Source: Megaleporinus macrocephalus
Taxonomy: Eukaryota > Chordata > Actinopteri > Characiformes > Anostomidae
Length of the DNA stretch: 64,000 bases
Assembly: GCA_021613375.1 (NCBI GenBank)
Contig: CM038725.1
Coordinates: forward strand, 9,029,089-9,093,088
Direction of reading: 5' to 3'
In this document: positions 35,190-48,667 of the stretch, piece by piece
How positions within the stretch are numbered: position 1 is the stretch's first letter
Layout: each line of letters starts with the position of its first letter
The notes under the pieces: generated by a model
The model's input: only the letters and a program-made list of their open reading frames with translations
Told to the model about the DNA's origin: nothing
Databases searched by the model: none
Translations under genes and position numbers: made by a program

Positions 35190-38165
35190 GACAGAGATAT
35201 CAAGTAACGAAGTACAAATACGTTGTTATCTTACTTAAGTAGAGATTTTAGTTGTTTATACGTTACTGGAGTAATTATTTTTCAGCTGACTTTTTACTTC
35301 CACTCCTTACATTTACACTCCATTATCAGTACTTTATACTTCTTACATTTACACTCCATTATCAGTACTTTCTACTCCTTACATTTACACTCCATTATCA
35401 GTACTTTATACTTCTTACATTTACACTCCATTATCAGTACTTTCTACTCCTTACATTTACACTCCATTATCAGTACTTTATACTTCTTACATTTACACTC
35501 CATTATCAGTACTTTCTACTCCTTACATTTACACTCCATTATCAGTACTTTCTACTCCTTACATTTACACTCCATTATCAGTACTTTCTACTCCTTACAT
35601 TTACACCCCATTATCAGTACTTTTTTACTCCTTACATTTACACTTCATTATCAGTACTTTCTACTCCTTACATTTACACTCCATTATCAGTACTTTCTAC
35701 TCCTTACATTTACACTCTATTATCTGTACTTTCTACTCCTTACATTTACACTCCATTATCAGTACTTCCTACTCCTTACATTTACACTCCATTATCAGTA
35801 CTTCCTACTCCTTACATTTACACTCCATTATCAGTACTTTCTACTCCTTACATTTACACTCCATTATCAGTACTTTCTACTCCTTACATTTACACTCCAT
35901 TATCAGTACGCTCTACTCCTTACATTTACACTCTATTATCTGTACTTTCTACTCCTTACATTTACACTCCATTATCAGTACTTTCTACTCCTTACATTTA
36001 CACTCCATTATCAGTACTTTCTACTCCTTACATTTACACTCCATTATCAGTACTTTCTACTCCATACATTTACACTCCATTATCTGTACTTTCTACTCCT
36101 TACATTTACACTCCATTATCAGTACTTTCTACTCCTTACATTTACACTCCATTATCTCTACTTTCTACTCCTTACATTTACACTCCATTATCAGTACCTT
36201 CTACTCCTTACATTTACAGTCCATTATCAGTACTTTCTACTCCTTACATTTACACTCCATTATCTGTACTTTCTACTCCTTACATTTACACTCCATTATC
36301 TGTACTTTCTACTCCTTACATTTACACTCCATTATCAGTACTTTCTACTCCATACATTTACACTCCATTATCTGTACTTTCTACTCCTTACATTTACACT
36401 CCATTATCAGTACTTTCTACTCCTTACATTTACACTCCATTATCTGTACTTTCTACTCCTTACATTTACACTCCATTATCAGTACCTTCTACTCCTTACA
36501 TTTACACTCCATTATCTCTACTTTCTACTCCTTACATTTACACTCCATTATCAGTACCTTCTACTCCTTACATTTACACTCCATTATCAGTACTTTTCTA
36601 CTCCTTACATTTACACTCCATTATCAGTACTTTCTACTCCTTACATTTACACTCCATTATCAGTACTTTTTACTCCTTACATTTACACTCCATTATCTGT
36701 ACTTTCTACTCCTTACATTTACACTCATTATCAGTACTTTCTACTCCTTACATTTACACTCTATTATCTGTACTTTCTACTCCTTACATTTAAACTCTAT
36801 TATCTGTACTTTCTACTCCTTACATTTACACTCCATTATCAGTACTTTCTACTCCTTACATTTACACTCCATTATCAGTACTTTCTACTCCTTACATTTA
36901 CACTCCATTATCAGTACTTTCTACTCCTTACATTTACACCCCATTATCAGTACTTTTTTACTCCTTACATTTACACTCCATTATCTGTACTTTCTACTCC
37001 TTACATTTACACTCCATTATCAGTACTTTCTACTCCTTACATTTACACTCCATTATCTGTACTTTCTACTCCTTACATTTAAACTACATTATAAGCACTT
37101 TCTACTCCTTCGATTTACACTCCATTATCAGTACTTTCTACTCCTTATATTTACACTCCATTATCATTACTGTCTACTCCTTTCATTTACACTCAATTAT
37201 CAGTACTTTCTACTCCTTACATTTACACTCCATTATCAGTACTTTCTACTCCTTACATTTACACTCCATTATCAGTACTTTCTACTCCTTACATTTACAC
37301 TCCATTATCAGTACTTTCTACTCCTTACATTTACACTCCATTATCAGTACTTTCTACTCCTTACATTTACACTCCATTATCAGTACTTTCTACTCCTTAC
37401 ATTTACACTCCATTATCAGTACTTTCTACTCCTTACATTTACACTCCATTATCAGCACTTTCTACTCCTTACATTTACACTCCATTATCAGTACTTTCTA
37501 CTCCTTACATTTACACTCCATTATCAGTACTTTCTACTCCTTACATTTACACTCCATTATCAGTACTTTCTACTCCTTACATTTTAAACATAGTCTCGTT
37601 ACTCCTATTTCATTTCAGCTTGTTTTTATTCATGTACATTTACATTCCAGTCAAGCTTATTGATAACATGCCTTTGAAGTTTGACTTTTTGCACCATTAC
37701 ATTATTTACAGGCAGCTAGTCATCATTTCTTCCACTCTAAGAAACACATGTTAATGTTCAGTAGTACACAGATAAGCTTCTTTAATATGTTTACATTGTA
37801 CTAAACTACATTCATGTTCAATGGACGTATATGCGGCTGAAACAGGAAGCCTAGCGCGTCCCAAATTTATCAACATTAACATTTTAATATAACATTATAG
37901 TCATTATGGCTTTTAGAAAAATTATTTTTTGGGGAGGTGGGCTAGTGCACTATAGACCCCTGTGGTGTGGCCTAAGCTTTTTACCTTAGTGGCACTTATT
38001 TCCCCTTACATTTCTTTTACTTTTAAATTTTAAGAAATTTTTGAAAGAAGTACTTTTATACTTTTACTGGAGTAAAAAGCTTGAGTTGATACTTCAACTT
38101 CTACAGAAGTGTTTTTAAACTCTAGTATCTTTACATCTACCTGAGTAATGAATGCGTCTTTGCTG
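35190..38165 (+). mobile_element. Interspersed element carrying a 36-bp minisatellite (copy A)
   Basis: The left part starts near CAAGTAACGAAGTACAAATA, a sequence type common in teleost repeats. The centre is a 2.3-kb 36-bp array. The right part (37584-38165) is closely similar to 60071-60650, for example CCTATTTCATTTCAGCTTGT, GAGGTGGGCTAGTGCA, CTGGAGTAAAAAGCTT and TACTTCAACTT-TACAGAAGT. The shared flank on one side of both arrays shows that the minisatellite belongs to the element. No transposase or TIR pair is clear. Confidence 0.65.
35287..37583 (+). repeat. 36-bp minisatellite array 1 (~64 units)
   Basis: The unit core is TACTTTCTACTCCTTACATT, then TACACTCCATTATCAG. Variants include ATCTGTACT for ATCAGTACT, CTTCTTACA for CTCCTTACA and a few 1-bp indels. 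The last ~390 bases (37197-37583) are almost invariant. Because 36 is a multiple of 3 and the unit has no plus-strand stop, two overlapping frames of over 500 codons appear. These are artefacts. Confidence 0.97.
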
Positions 38166-38293
38166 CAGAGGCTTTTGGGCCTTAATGTTCAGCTAAAGGA
38201 AAACACCAGCCTGACCAAGTTTTTCCATTTTCCTTCAGTGTTCTTGGCGAAAATGGTTCTATGCAGTATCAGAAATTAGCCACTTGTGTTTGC

Positions 38294-38537
38294 ACATAGA
38301 AAAATTTGACTTCCACATTTAACCCCTCCGTGCAGCAAAACACACACCCGCACACTAGGCGGCAGTGAGCATGCTTGCCCAGAGTGGTGGGCAGCCCTAT
38401 GCACAGGGCCTGGGGAGTAATTGATGCTTAGGTGTCTTGCTCAAAGGCTCTTCAGTCATGTCCTGTCAATTCAGGGGATCAAACCAATGAAACTCTGATC
38501 ACAAGACTGGGTCTCTAACCTTCAGCCCATGACTGCA
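38294..38537 (-). mobile_element. tRNA-derived SINE
   Basis: On the minus strand, the head has CATGGGCTGAAGG (A-box region, 38519-38531) and a B box GGTTTGATCCC (38475-38485). The left part on the plus strand includes ATTTAACCCCTCCGTGCAG and GGTGGGCAGCCCTATGCACA, which I recognise as the body of a common ostariophysan SINE. Confidence 0.65.
38351..38367 (+). promoter_or_regulatory. CTCF-like motif inside SINE
   Basis: CACACTAGGCGGCAGTG fits the CTCF core apart from the first position. It is carried within the SINE at 38294-38537. Confidence 0.3.
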
Positions 38538-38739
38538 GGTGAGGCCAAACATCATCAAAACAAAAGTATATGACTTTGAACTACTAGGTGTGTGCATACT
38601 ACAAATATGTGCAATGGAAAATACAATAAATAGACAATACAAACCAGATCTCATAATTCTTCTTTAATCTGTCTGTTATTTAATGCTTATTTAAGTCTTC
38701 TCCTCTTATTTCACACTGGAGAACAACTGGTAAGAGATC

Positions 38740-39369
38740 ATTTCTTCCATGCAGAATCCCTCCAGATCCTTCAGTCCATGCCTGTCTCTGCTCATTCCAC
38801 AGGTTTTCTACCGTATACTATATTTTACCATGTACCAGTAAATCTTTTCCGCCTAGATTTTAAAGTGTGTTTGGATCATTGTCCTTTTGGGACACCTGGC
38901 CTAGTTTTAACTTCCTGGCTAAAGCAGATAGTGAAGCATGATTCATCACTTCAGAGAACATGTTTCCACTGCTGCAGAGCCCAGTGACAGTGTGCTTTAC
39001 ACCACCCTGGCCACTGCTTTGCATTGTGCAAAGTGATCCTGGGCTTGCGGACAGTTGCTTACCCAGGGATAACCCATGGTGCAACAGAGGACACGTAATT
39101 TGTACAAGCTACATGCTTTAGCACTGATTTGTTTTGTTTCTAGATGCTTCTGCTTCACAATAATATAACTTACTGTTGAACTGACTGGTGGCAATGTAGC
39201 ATCCTGTGACATTTATAGTCATTGAGTTCTTTAGTGTGACCCATTCCACTGGCAGTGTGTGTATATGAAGAATATATGAGATTATATGAATTAGAAATTA
39301 TATACCTGTTAGTGATGGGTGTTAACGGTGCAGAAACATTTGAACTTAATAATTTGGCCATATAGTGTA
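38740..39369 (-). pseudogene. Tc1/mariner element fossil, minus strand
   Basis: The plus-strand text includes TCATCACTTCAGAGAACATG, AGAGCCCAGTGACAGTGTGC and GCTTCTGCTTCACAATAA, the reverse complement of a Tc1 transposase gene very common in fish. It ends at GGCCATATAGTGTA (39356-39369), matching the TATAGTGTA terminus of that family. On the minus strand the N-terminal region is recognisable (MGHTKELND near 39244). Multiple stops and gaps make it non-functional. Confidence 0.75.
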
Positions 39370-39595
39370 TATGCAGTAAAGTAATATTGCAAAAAAAAAT
39401 GCTGTACAGTTTTCAGTTGACCTTATTGGAGACATTTAGCGGAGACATGTTTGGTGTCCACAGTTTTCTTGCACTAAGCTGCAGTTTAATGTAGCTAGTA
39501 CATATAATAGTATACTATAGATATATTATGGCATATTTTCAGTCAAAAAAAAAAGATCAAAACAACTGATTAAAGAACTTGACGGGGCTTCACAG

Positions 39596-40681
39596 CAGGG
39601 GCGATTGCAGGCTTAAAGGTTTAGGGGTGCTGAGCACCCAAATGAGAACAGCTCATAAAAGAAACTACAATTTAAAGTCATTTTAGACTATCAATCCAAA
39701 ATCAGTGTTGGGGAAACACTGTGACTGGAAAGACACCAGCAAAAAAAACCTTAGTTTACAAATGTATTAAGACATTTTATTAAAACTAAAATATAATAAA
39801 GGATAAAGTCTATATATATTATATAAGGGAAAAATAAATAGATTCCTATCGATTTAACACATTTTTCTCATTGAATATTGAGCTTCTGTGGGCTAGAGGG
39901 TGACCAGATGAGAATGAGAGAAATTCAGGGCATGAGACTTGGGGTGAGTGTGTCATGACAGAATGATTAGAATAATTTAGATCAGACACAGCAATTCTAA
40001 TAATCAGTTATCAATATTATTACCATTATCAACAGATTCTGAGCATATGATCAAAATCATGTTGGCCTTACTCTCTCACCTAAACCTGCCTCTTTTTTTC
40101 TGGAAAAAGAATCGAATATTCATAGCTAACCACACACACAGAGTTATGTTATAGTATAATCTTATAATTCTGTAACATTAATTAGCTAATACACATACAG
40201 ACAGCACTACTCTAGAACCTTGGCTTTAATAACACAGGCTAACCAACAGCACAGCAGCTGCAGCTTCTCTCACTCCTTTATAAACAGTACACAGACCACC
40301 TGCAGCATTAGCCTGCTAAATTAAAGAAACGTAAGTCCTAGCTAACAGTAACAGAATAAAGAGTGATCAGAAATATGGGTTAGGGTTCGAGCTAGGCTGA
40401 TAATGACTGTAATGTGTTGGTTCTGAGTGATAAAGTACAGAAATACTCCTTTTCAAAACTTACTAGACACACGACACCAGTATTAGCGCGATGCTACACT
40501 GGGAAAAGAGAAGCTAGACCGTACCATTTTGCAAGGCGAGGGAGGCTGGTGTATTTTCGTTGTTAAAATAATTGGTTTAACCATATACTCTCTATGGTTT
40601 TAACATTTCCAGCTTTTCAGAGACAATTAACGTTAAAAGAAAGAAAATATTTTCTTTAAACTAGGGCTAACTACGCCCCTG
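39596..40681. mobile_element. Probable non-autonomous hAT element with CAGGGGCG ends
   Basis: The left end CAGGGGCGATTGCAGGC and the right end CGCCCCTG (40674-40681) are inverted hAT-like termini. The flanks CTTCACAG and CGTTACCG agree at 5 of 8 positions, so a diverged 8-bp duplication is possible but unproven. A GGGTGCTGAGCACCC palindrome lies near the left end. No transposase frame was seen. Confidence 0.5.
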
Positions 40682-42080
40682 CGTTACCGAGCAACCTCAC
40701 CTAGATCCCCAAATACTTTCAAGTGGAAACTGCTCATCTAGTTTCTGACGACATGGACAAAAACAAATACAGTTTAAGATGACTGTAATTTTTAGTTATG
40801 CAATGTACATTTGTCCATTTCTGACCATTGTGACCATTTCAACACTTTAAGAATGTCTATTTAAGATCATTTAGTAATTCAGCACTGCTTCAGGCAACTG
40901 TTTGTATTTCTAAACTTGCAGTTGTGCAGCACTCACTGCTTATTGTTGGGGTAAAGCTTTCATTACTTGTTAGGTACATTAGCAGCACCCAAACAAAATG
41001 ATACTGTACCAAAAATAAACCTAACACACCAAAGATTTGGTCTAATCAGCTACAGTGAGGTGAGAATACACACTCATGTAAAGCTTAAGCCAATTACATC
41101 AGCTAACACAACCATGTTTCTTTGTGTTTGGACCTGACAAGTGGGTCATAGTTCAACATGACAGAGATATGCACACCAGGCCAGGGGTCATTATTCAACC
41201 TGGCCACTCTCTTTTAGGTGATCATGTGGTTTTCGTTATGTTCCATGGACCTCCTTATCCTGCCCCACTTTCCAAAACTTTGAAACAGCTTTAGTTGAAA
41301 CCGTGTTCTCAGCTACGGAAAGAATGTTTTGAATCTGGGGCTACAGCACAGCCTGGCCTTCACCATTATCAGACACAACCTTGTAGAGTGTTTTCCTTTC
41401 CGAGGGCCTGGAGCACAGCTGACTTTATATTTATCACATCCAGTTGCATGTATCAAATCCCCCCCCTCCAAATGTTTCGGCCCATGTGAAACACAGATAG
41501 TTCCTACAGAAGAGGATTTGTACTCTCGGCTCTCGACGCAGGCTCTTGGACTTATGAAAGCATTCTATCGTTTCCGCCATGCTGACAGATTATCTCAAGA
41601 TGTGCAGACGTCCAGATGGGTTCACTGCAATCTGTGGACAAACAGTTGAGGTTGATGGTTAAAAAATGGTCACTGTCTGTGGTCTCGGCGATCTGCACCG
41701 TCCAGGACTAATCAGTAGTTTTCTGCTTTTAGACCGTATGGAAAGGTTTACAGTCTGGTGTAACCAAGATGACACTCAACCACAGTTTTGACAATGAAAT
41801 TCTGGTAACTGTCCAGTGTTGCAGTAGTCATTTCCCACACTAAACAGTACAAGAACACTGATCCTCTTTTCCAGTATGACCATTTTCAATTATTTCAAAA
41901 CCCTGACTCTGGAGTTCTGCTACCTTGAAGTTGTGAGAGTCTCGCACAACAAGTTCAGCTTAGGATGTTTTTGCACTGATATGCAAAAGTCTAACCTACG
42001 CTCATTGTTTAAAACCCTTTATATTAGCAATAAATGTATTTTCACAAGCATCAGTAGAACAGACGTAAATAAGCATTAAC
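40682..42080. other. No gene seen; unassigned sequence
   Basis: No clear repeat boundary. Overlapping plus frames at 41295-41649 have no recognisable domain. Confidence 0.4.
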
Positions 42081-42475
42081 ACAATACAAAGTAACATGAA
42101 TATCTTATTGTGAAAGAAGTAGATCATATCTTGAGCTCCAGTTTGAAGAGGTGTAGTTCCAGATTTCTCCTGGACGCCCCAGACATTGTATGAATGTATT
42201 CAGTTCCTTCAGCAGCAATCTTGATTTAGCTTAATGAAGTACTGAGCAGTCAAAGCAGGTATTACATGAGAACTGATAATAATACTGGGTTGTTTCCACA
42301 AGGAGAAGCTTGGAAAGTGTTAAATACACACACTGACGTATATAAAAGCACTACTTGCTCTATTAATACTGTTTGAATATTTCAAAAATAGACTGTTTTG
42401 CTGAGTAAATGATTGTTTCCTGTCTGAAACCAAAGCTTTTTAAATATAATAATGTCCCCAAGTGCCTTTTGCACC
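42081..42475 (-). mobile_element. Dispersed repeat, Tc1/mariner-like (copy 3 of 3, inverted)
   Basis: Reverse complement of 1505-1745 with about 150 bp more interior. The ends match closely (for example GAAAGAAGTAGATCATATCT and AGCTTTTTAAATATAATAAT). Confidence 0.65.
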
Positions 42476-43887
42476 CCACAGCACGTTGACCTTTCAACCA
42501 GCCAGCAGGGTCCAGACCTTTATTGCTCACTGCTATGACTTAAGAATAGCACAGTCACACTGTGACTCATAACAGTAGTGGAACAGTTTTCGGTGCTGTG
42601 TGGAACCGTTTTAATAACAGCTTCCTCAAAAGTAGCATATACAAGAGGTTCTCCATCACAATGTAAAACATGTAACCTGGAGAAGAACCACTTCAGCTTT
42701 TAAACGGTTCTTTGAGTTGCCATGGTTTAACCTGTAATAGGTGCTTTTACGTGGGAAACGTGGGAGCACTGTCTCGTGTATGGGCTCTTGGGAAGCGCCA
42801 CAGTCGCGATAAGAGACTTTAAATCATGGCATACATGCTGCCTACAGATACAGAATTCTGAGGCAGCAAGGCACCCAGTCCTGTCCGAATCTTATGTTTG
42901 TATAAAGCGGTGCTGCTGAAGTTCCTTTCCTGTCTTATGAAGGCAGCGTATACGTATCCTACACTGCCTTACATATCCCATAATGCTCTGTGTAAGCGCT
43001 GATTTTATTAAGGCACTGACTTCTAAGGAAACAGGTCAGGCAGCAAGGCATCAGACAGCTGTCAGTTTCAGTTTCACACACAGCCCATGTGTAAATAGTT
43101 GGTTTCAAGCTGTATATACAGTATGTACTGAACAGGCTATGGTATGCTGGGCTGTGGGGTTGTTTAGCAGGGTAGTGGTTCAGTTTTGGTGCCCACTGTT
43201 AGAGAGAGTTGCATAGCTATTAATGACCTGCCCACCATTCGGGCTGTCCGTGAGCAGTGACAGTGGGCTCCTGTTCAGTGTGAGTTCTCACCTAAAGTGC
43301 CATTTTTACCGTGTCTTTTTACAGCAACACCACACTATTGCGTTAATTCTACACACAAAACTAATGAAGGAATTGGGGAAGTAACTTTACTGAGTTGCAA
43401 AACTCACACACATATGCCTGGCTATTTAATCTTAGCTAAAAAGCTAATGCGTTGTTAATTATTAGACTTTCTAAGTAGAAGCATGATAATAATTCTAAAC
43501 TGCTGCTTACATTCTATTAGAAAAAGTAGGTAATGTGAGCTTACAATTCATGTACGTTAATGTGAGTAATTCTATACTAGTAAATTTTACTTTCAAGTAT
43601 AATCACATATACAGTTGATTGTAAAATTGTGTGCGTTCTTGGTCAAATTTCGTGTTTGTTTAAATATGTTTAAGGGAAAATAAGTTCCTTAACAGAGAAC
43701 ACGTTTCTGCACATCGTAATACACAAATACTGTTTAATACACAATTACTGTTTTGCCCAATTTAACATACTGGTAAAAAGAAAATACTTAAAGTGTGGCT
43801 TGTGCAAAAAAGGTCCAATATGGTGAACTTTAAAAAAAAAAATTCTAATAGTGCAATAGTGCTCACATGTGAAGTGTCATACGGTAA
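42476..43887. other. No gene seen; probable old repeats
   Basis: 42540-42750 (GAACAGTTTTCGGTGCTGTG, AGAAGAACCACTTC) resembles a common fish repeat, without clean boundaries. The remainder is unassigned. Confidence 0.35.
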
Positions 43888-44085
43888 TGTATTGTTTCAC
43901 ATGTGTTTAGAGTTTAGAGTTCAGAGAAATCCTGTTGCTACCCTCCATGCAGCAGCCTGGGGTTCGAGTACCACCCAGACATACACACTAACCAAAGAGC
44001 CCTTGGGCAAGACTACATTCCTCTACCGCTGTACCAGTTGAAACTTTAGGTCACTCTGAATAAGTTGGTCTGTCAAATACCATCA
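43888..44085 (+). mobile_element. V-type SINE, diverged
   Basis: B box GGTTCGAGTAC (43961-43971) is followed downstream by CCCTTGGGCAAGACTAC and the V-domain-like tail GGTCACTCTGAATAAG near 44048. The A box is degraded. Confidence 0.6.
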
Positions 44086-45311
44086 TCAATAGAAGTGAGT
44101 GGATAGCATTAACTATAAACACCTTACAGTTACAGCACTGGTGTTTAGATCAGTCCCACTCGTTACATGAAGATGTGCTCACACATGCAGGATTGTGGAT
44201 GTTTTTTTTCCATCTTCTTGCTTCTCCTCACCAGAGGCCCAGGACTGCATCATGAGGGCAGTGTTGTTTTTTGGGTGGGCGGTTGAGCGTTAGCCGTGGG
44301 AGAGGGAGATGCTGACAGTGCGCTGCGTGCATCTCCCAGGTGGTATCACGAGCTGTGGTGATAAGCTGAAGTCGAGCGTGAGATGCTCTGACGGCACTTA
44401 GCTGGTGCTGAGCTGTGAGAAAGATTGTTGAGATTGCGTAAGGAGGGGACAAGAGGGAAATGACAAATAAGTACAAACAAAAAGCTGGAGTGAAGTGAGT
44501 TTCAACATCGAAACTATAGCAGTATCTCAGAGTCTGCTGATATAAGATGTTCCATACTTTCTGAACGACTCCAATAAAAATCAAATAATGATGCAAGTAA
44601 GAAATGTATCTTTTCAAAAAACTACTTCATTACAGAGTGACAGACATTTGCATATTCAGTATCTATGGGTATAGGGGCAGGGCTTTTATATTTAATAACT
44701 AAAACTAAAATTAACTGCAATAACTGTAATAAAATTTGAAAAAACAAAATACTTAAAAGACCAAAATGACATGGAATTATTGAAAAAAAATCTGTAGTTT
44801 GAATTTTTCTAGTGCATGAATAAGAATTTCTTCTGTAGAGATAAAATACTTAAATACTTCATAAAATGCTCACTATCACAGCATAATCATATCACACTAC
44901 TAATACTAAAAATAAAACTAGATGAAAACTAAACTAGAACTATTACTAAATCATGACTTTTCAGAAAACTAAAGTAAAACACACTTTAAATGAACGAAAC
45001 CTAAACTACAATCAAAATGAAAAGCTAAAATAAATGATCACTCAAAGCTATAATAACTCTGTTATAGGAACCGAAGTTTATTAGGTGCTTCCTTTTTGAT
45101 GCAGTTTTTGAAAACTCATAAAAGTCAGAAGAGAAACTGCTCTCAAAGCAGTACAGATGGCCTCATCAACGTACCGTAACTATAAAAGGAATTAATAACT
45201 AGGGTAGCGTGGGATTGTCTGGCACAGTGTTCTCTCTCCGCTGTATATCCCAGACGTTAAGAAAATCCAACAAGCAGCAAAATGAAGCTCAAAATTAGCA
45301 AACACTTTCAT
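44086..45311. other. No gene seen; A-rich tract
   Basis: 44690-45060 is rich in AAACTAAA/AAAATTAA words typical of low-complexity fish repeats. Minus frame 44228-44617 has no recognisable domain. Confidence 0.4.
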
Positions 45312-45605
45312 GTGTGTTCACTCTGTATTTTAAGTTTAGTATTGATTTTTGTCCTGATTGCATCAGTTTATGGTACATCTGAGTAATTCTAATTGTAACT
45401 GGTTTATTATTAGTATCAGGTTTAGGTTTTGTTTCTTTTGGGGTTAAGGTTAGACTTATAGAGTGAGCGTTAGGTTAGTATTAGTGAATAGCTCATATGA
45501 CTATCCAAACACTAATCCAAAGTGCGCATTCTGTCAATAAATATAAAATTAAATGAGAATATAATAAAAAACAACAAATAGCTTACTGTTTACATGGCGC
45601 ACATA
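45312..45605 (+). repeat. ~290-bp segment duplicated at 46650
   Basis: From CACTCTGTATTTTAAGTTTA through TACAT before the (AT)n. Nearly the same sequence recurs at 46650-46922 on the same strand. Confidence 0.85.
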
Positions 45606-45638
45606 CACAAAATCAATTATTTTATTATTCATTTTATC

Positions 45639-45639
<1 letters not shown>

Positions 45640-45718
<79 letters not shown>
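45640..45718. repeat. (AT)n microsatellite
   Basis: Pure AT dinucleotide run of about 79 bases. Confidence 0.97.
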
Positions 45719-45721
<3 letters not shown>

Positions 45722-46649
45722 AACCTGGCTCATCAGTACTCTGCAACACTTTCCAAACACAATGTTTTCTCCCAACTGAAACTCAAGGTTTTGTGCCACA
45801 TAACAATGGAAGGTTGGTGCATAAACCTTGGCCCAAAATAGACTAACAATGCAAACCTTATTTTAGTGTAGGATGATCTCAAAGCACATCTGTCAAACTG
45901 AGGTCACCCAGTAGTTATATTAATTTTTTGCATAGTCCAGTATTCCCCTGGAGACCGGTCAAACTGACAAGGTGTTTCAGGTAGTTATAGTCCTAACATC
46001 TTAGACTCTTTTTAAAACCTTCCTGAAACGCTGTCTGACTGAACGTTGTACAGTATAAAAGGAGACATTTATTGCTCAGTAAAACATCCAACCGTGATCC
46101 AACCATAGCGGAGAACAGAGGATCACTAATGAGAAAAGACAAGATAAGAACCCAAGATTAAAACAGATGCATGAATAAAAACCAAACTGCTGCACCAGAG
46201 AGACAGACTACACAAATAAAAACAGATTTTTAGAGCCCTACGTACATTTACTGTGTCATCTCAGTCCTCATATTAAATGTGGCAGCCTCACAGAGTGATA
46301 TATAATCACATGTAGGGAAAAACTGAGTGGATAAATAAGAAGTGCTTGGAAAATAGTACAGTGCTTAAAAAAGACACATACAGTCTAAATATGAAGTCAT
46401 ATACACATATATTCAAACACATCCAACACATAAATCCATTCATGAAAACATTCTCTACAGAAAAAAAAATCTTTTTAGGGCATAGTTTCAGTTTATTTGA
46501 ATTCAGTTAATTGAAAACAATAAAGTAAAATTCATAGTATAAAATAACTTTTATAACTGTGCCCTTTTGAAAATATTCAGGAAAGCACATGTAATTATGT
46601 AAAGAACATGAATATTCATTTGTAGTTAGTCCTATGTTATAAGTGGGCG
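45719..46649. other. No gene seen; spacer between duplicated segments
   Basis: AT-rich sequence with no supported feature. Confidence 0.4.
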
Positions 46650-46922
46650 TGGTCACTCTGTATTTTAAGTTTAGTATTGATTTTTGGCCTGATTGCATCA
46701 GTTTATGGTACATCTGAGTAATACAAATTGTTACTGGTTTATTATTAGTATCAGGTTTAGGTTTTAAGGTTAGAGTTGTAAAGTGAGCGTTAGGTTAGTA
46801 TTAGTGAATAGCTCATACACTAAAACACTAATCCAAAGTACGCATTGTGTCAATAAATATAAAATTTAATGAAAATATAATCAACAACAACAACAAATAG
46901 TGTACAGTGTACATGATGCACA
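46650..46922 (+). repeat. ~275-bp second copy of the 45312 segment
   Basis: Shares GTTTATGGTACATCTGAGTA, TGAGCGTTAGGTTAGTATTA and CAATAAATATAAAATT with the first copy. It differs by short indels, such as loss of the TTTCTTTTGGGG stretch. Confidence 0.85.
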
Positions 46923-48667
46923 GGACCAATTCTATATAACAAAAAACTTGACCAATAATTTGACCAGGATGTCTAAACTTTTGCCTACGACTAGCAACTC
47001 ATAAAGTTTCTAATCTAATGATACACTTGTTAGTTATTAAAGTGGCTAATTAACTTACATAGCTAATTAATGGAGAGAAGGATGATAAAGAAAAAAAACA
47101 ATACAAGCTGTCTAAGTAGATGATAAGCCACCAGAACAGCTTCAATACACCATAGCAGGGTTTCTTTAAGTCTCTGGAACTGTACTGGAATAGTGGAACA
47201 TCATTCTTCCAGGAGATATTCCCTATAATTATTAAACTATTGAGTGACCAATCATACTCTGTTGGGCTTAGGCTTTGTCATCCTGAAAGTGACCACTCCC
47301 AACACCCATCACAATAGAAATGTTTCATCACAGGATAAAGGTGCCCAAACAGAATAACTTTGTATTGATTGGCCGGGACCCTTTCCTCTGAAGCAACTGA
47401 TGTCCAAGGGGCCGGTGTGGCTGTGGGTTTTCATTCCAACAAAGAAAACAGAAACACACATGAACAGCAGTTGAAGGCTTGAATCAACTGATCAAACAAG
47501 CACATATCAGTTTGGCTACTGACAACCTGCAACTGTCACGCTGGCTCTCACAACTGGCTCTTCATAACAGAGCTACTGCACTTCCTCACTGTTCTCAGGC
47601 CTGTAACTTTCTCGTGAAGTTCACCACACATGAACTTGCCCATTTCTAGAGAATATTGTGAGACTATTGTGACTCATCTGACTGTTTTTCCGCATCTCTG
47701 TAGACCAGCGTTTACGGTTTTTACACCACCAAAGTTACAAATGTGCATTTGTCTCATAATGAGGGGGTAATGCACTGCGACCACACTGTAATATCCAGTG
47801 GTGAACCGTGACTGTTAAGAGCTAGACCTTCAGGCTATAAATGTCAAAACTCAGTCAAAACATGAGGACAAATACCTTCTGACAATGCTAACGCCTGCTA
47901 GGATTTTAGTAGTTAGCGCTAGGCTGACGGCGATCTACATTAAGCAATTTTGGTCTGTTACAGAGACCAAGCCAACATGGAAGCTGTTTCATGTTTAACC
48001 TGAAGCTTCTGACATACATTCCAGCTTCTAGCAGATTCACAGTGAATCTTTCAGTGGACAGAACTGGTATAGAGCTGCAACCATGCCTTTCAATTTCTAA
48101 CAACCCAGTAATTAAGCTGCTGCAGTCAGTGACGCATTCTAAAAGGCCTAGAGTGACACGGAATTGGTCCCATGTGACGGTGGATTTCTCTGTTGGCTCC
48201 TAATTACAAAGATAATCCATTAATCTAATGTGCTTCTGAAGGCCTGAACAATAGGAGAGCTCTTATTGATATATCTACCTAGAAACCACAGAGAGGGAAC
48301 AACTACTGATAGCCCACTGGTCGTTTTAAGAATTTAACCCATTTGTTCCCATCCCAAATTTGAATGAAATATGAGCAGTACTGTAATACCGACTGAGCTG
48401 AAGTTCAAACATGATTCTGTTTAATAAAAAATAAACTATACATTACAGATATAAATATTTTGTAGTTCCCAGAAATCACTAAAGACTTCTGTGAGAAACT
48501 TAAAGGCTCTGTGGGTTTGCCTCTGGTAATATGCCTTTCTGGGTAGCGGCATGAACCTCCAAACCTGATGGGCTTAATCAAATTACAAGTTTATTGTATG
48601 TTCTAAATAAAAAGCACAAATCCTCTACATAGAATATGCTTCTGCACATTTTAACCCACATCTGCCA
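46923..48667. other. No gene seen; unassigned sequence
   Basis: A Tc1-terminus-like word (GTCTAAACTTTTGCCTACGA) lies at 46971-46990. Otherwise there is nothing to bound. The two opposing frames at 47906-48203 are unremarkable. Confidence 0.4.

Noticed and set aside
35223..37082. Open frames of 513-619 codons with 12-residue repeats
   Set aside because: They are translations of the 36-bp minisatellite. Overlapping plus-strand frames are open at once because the unit lacks stops and has a length divisible by three.
43888..44085. Possible tRNA gene from the B box at 43961
   Set aside because: No cloverleaf or intact A box; the V-type tail marks it as a SINE.
45549..45779. Frames with alternating I and Y on both strands
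   Set aside because: Translation of the (AT)n microsatellite.
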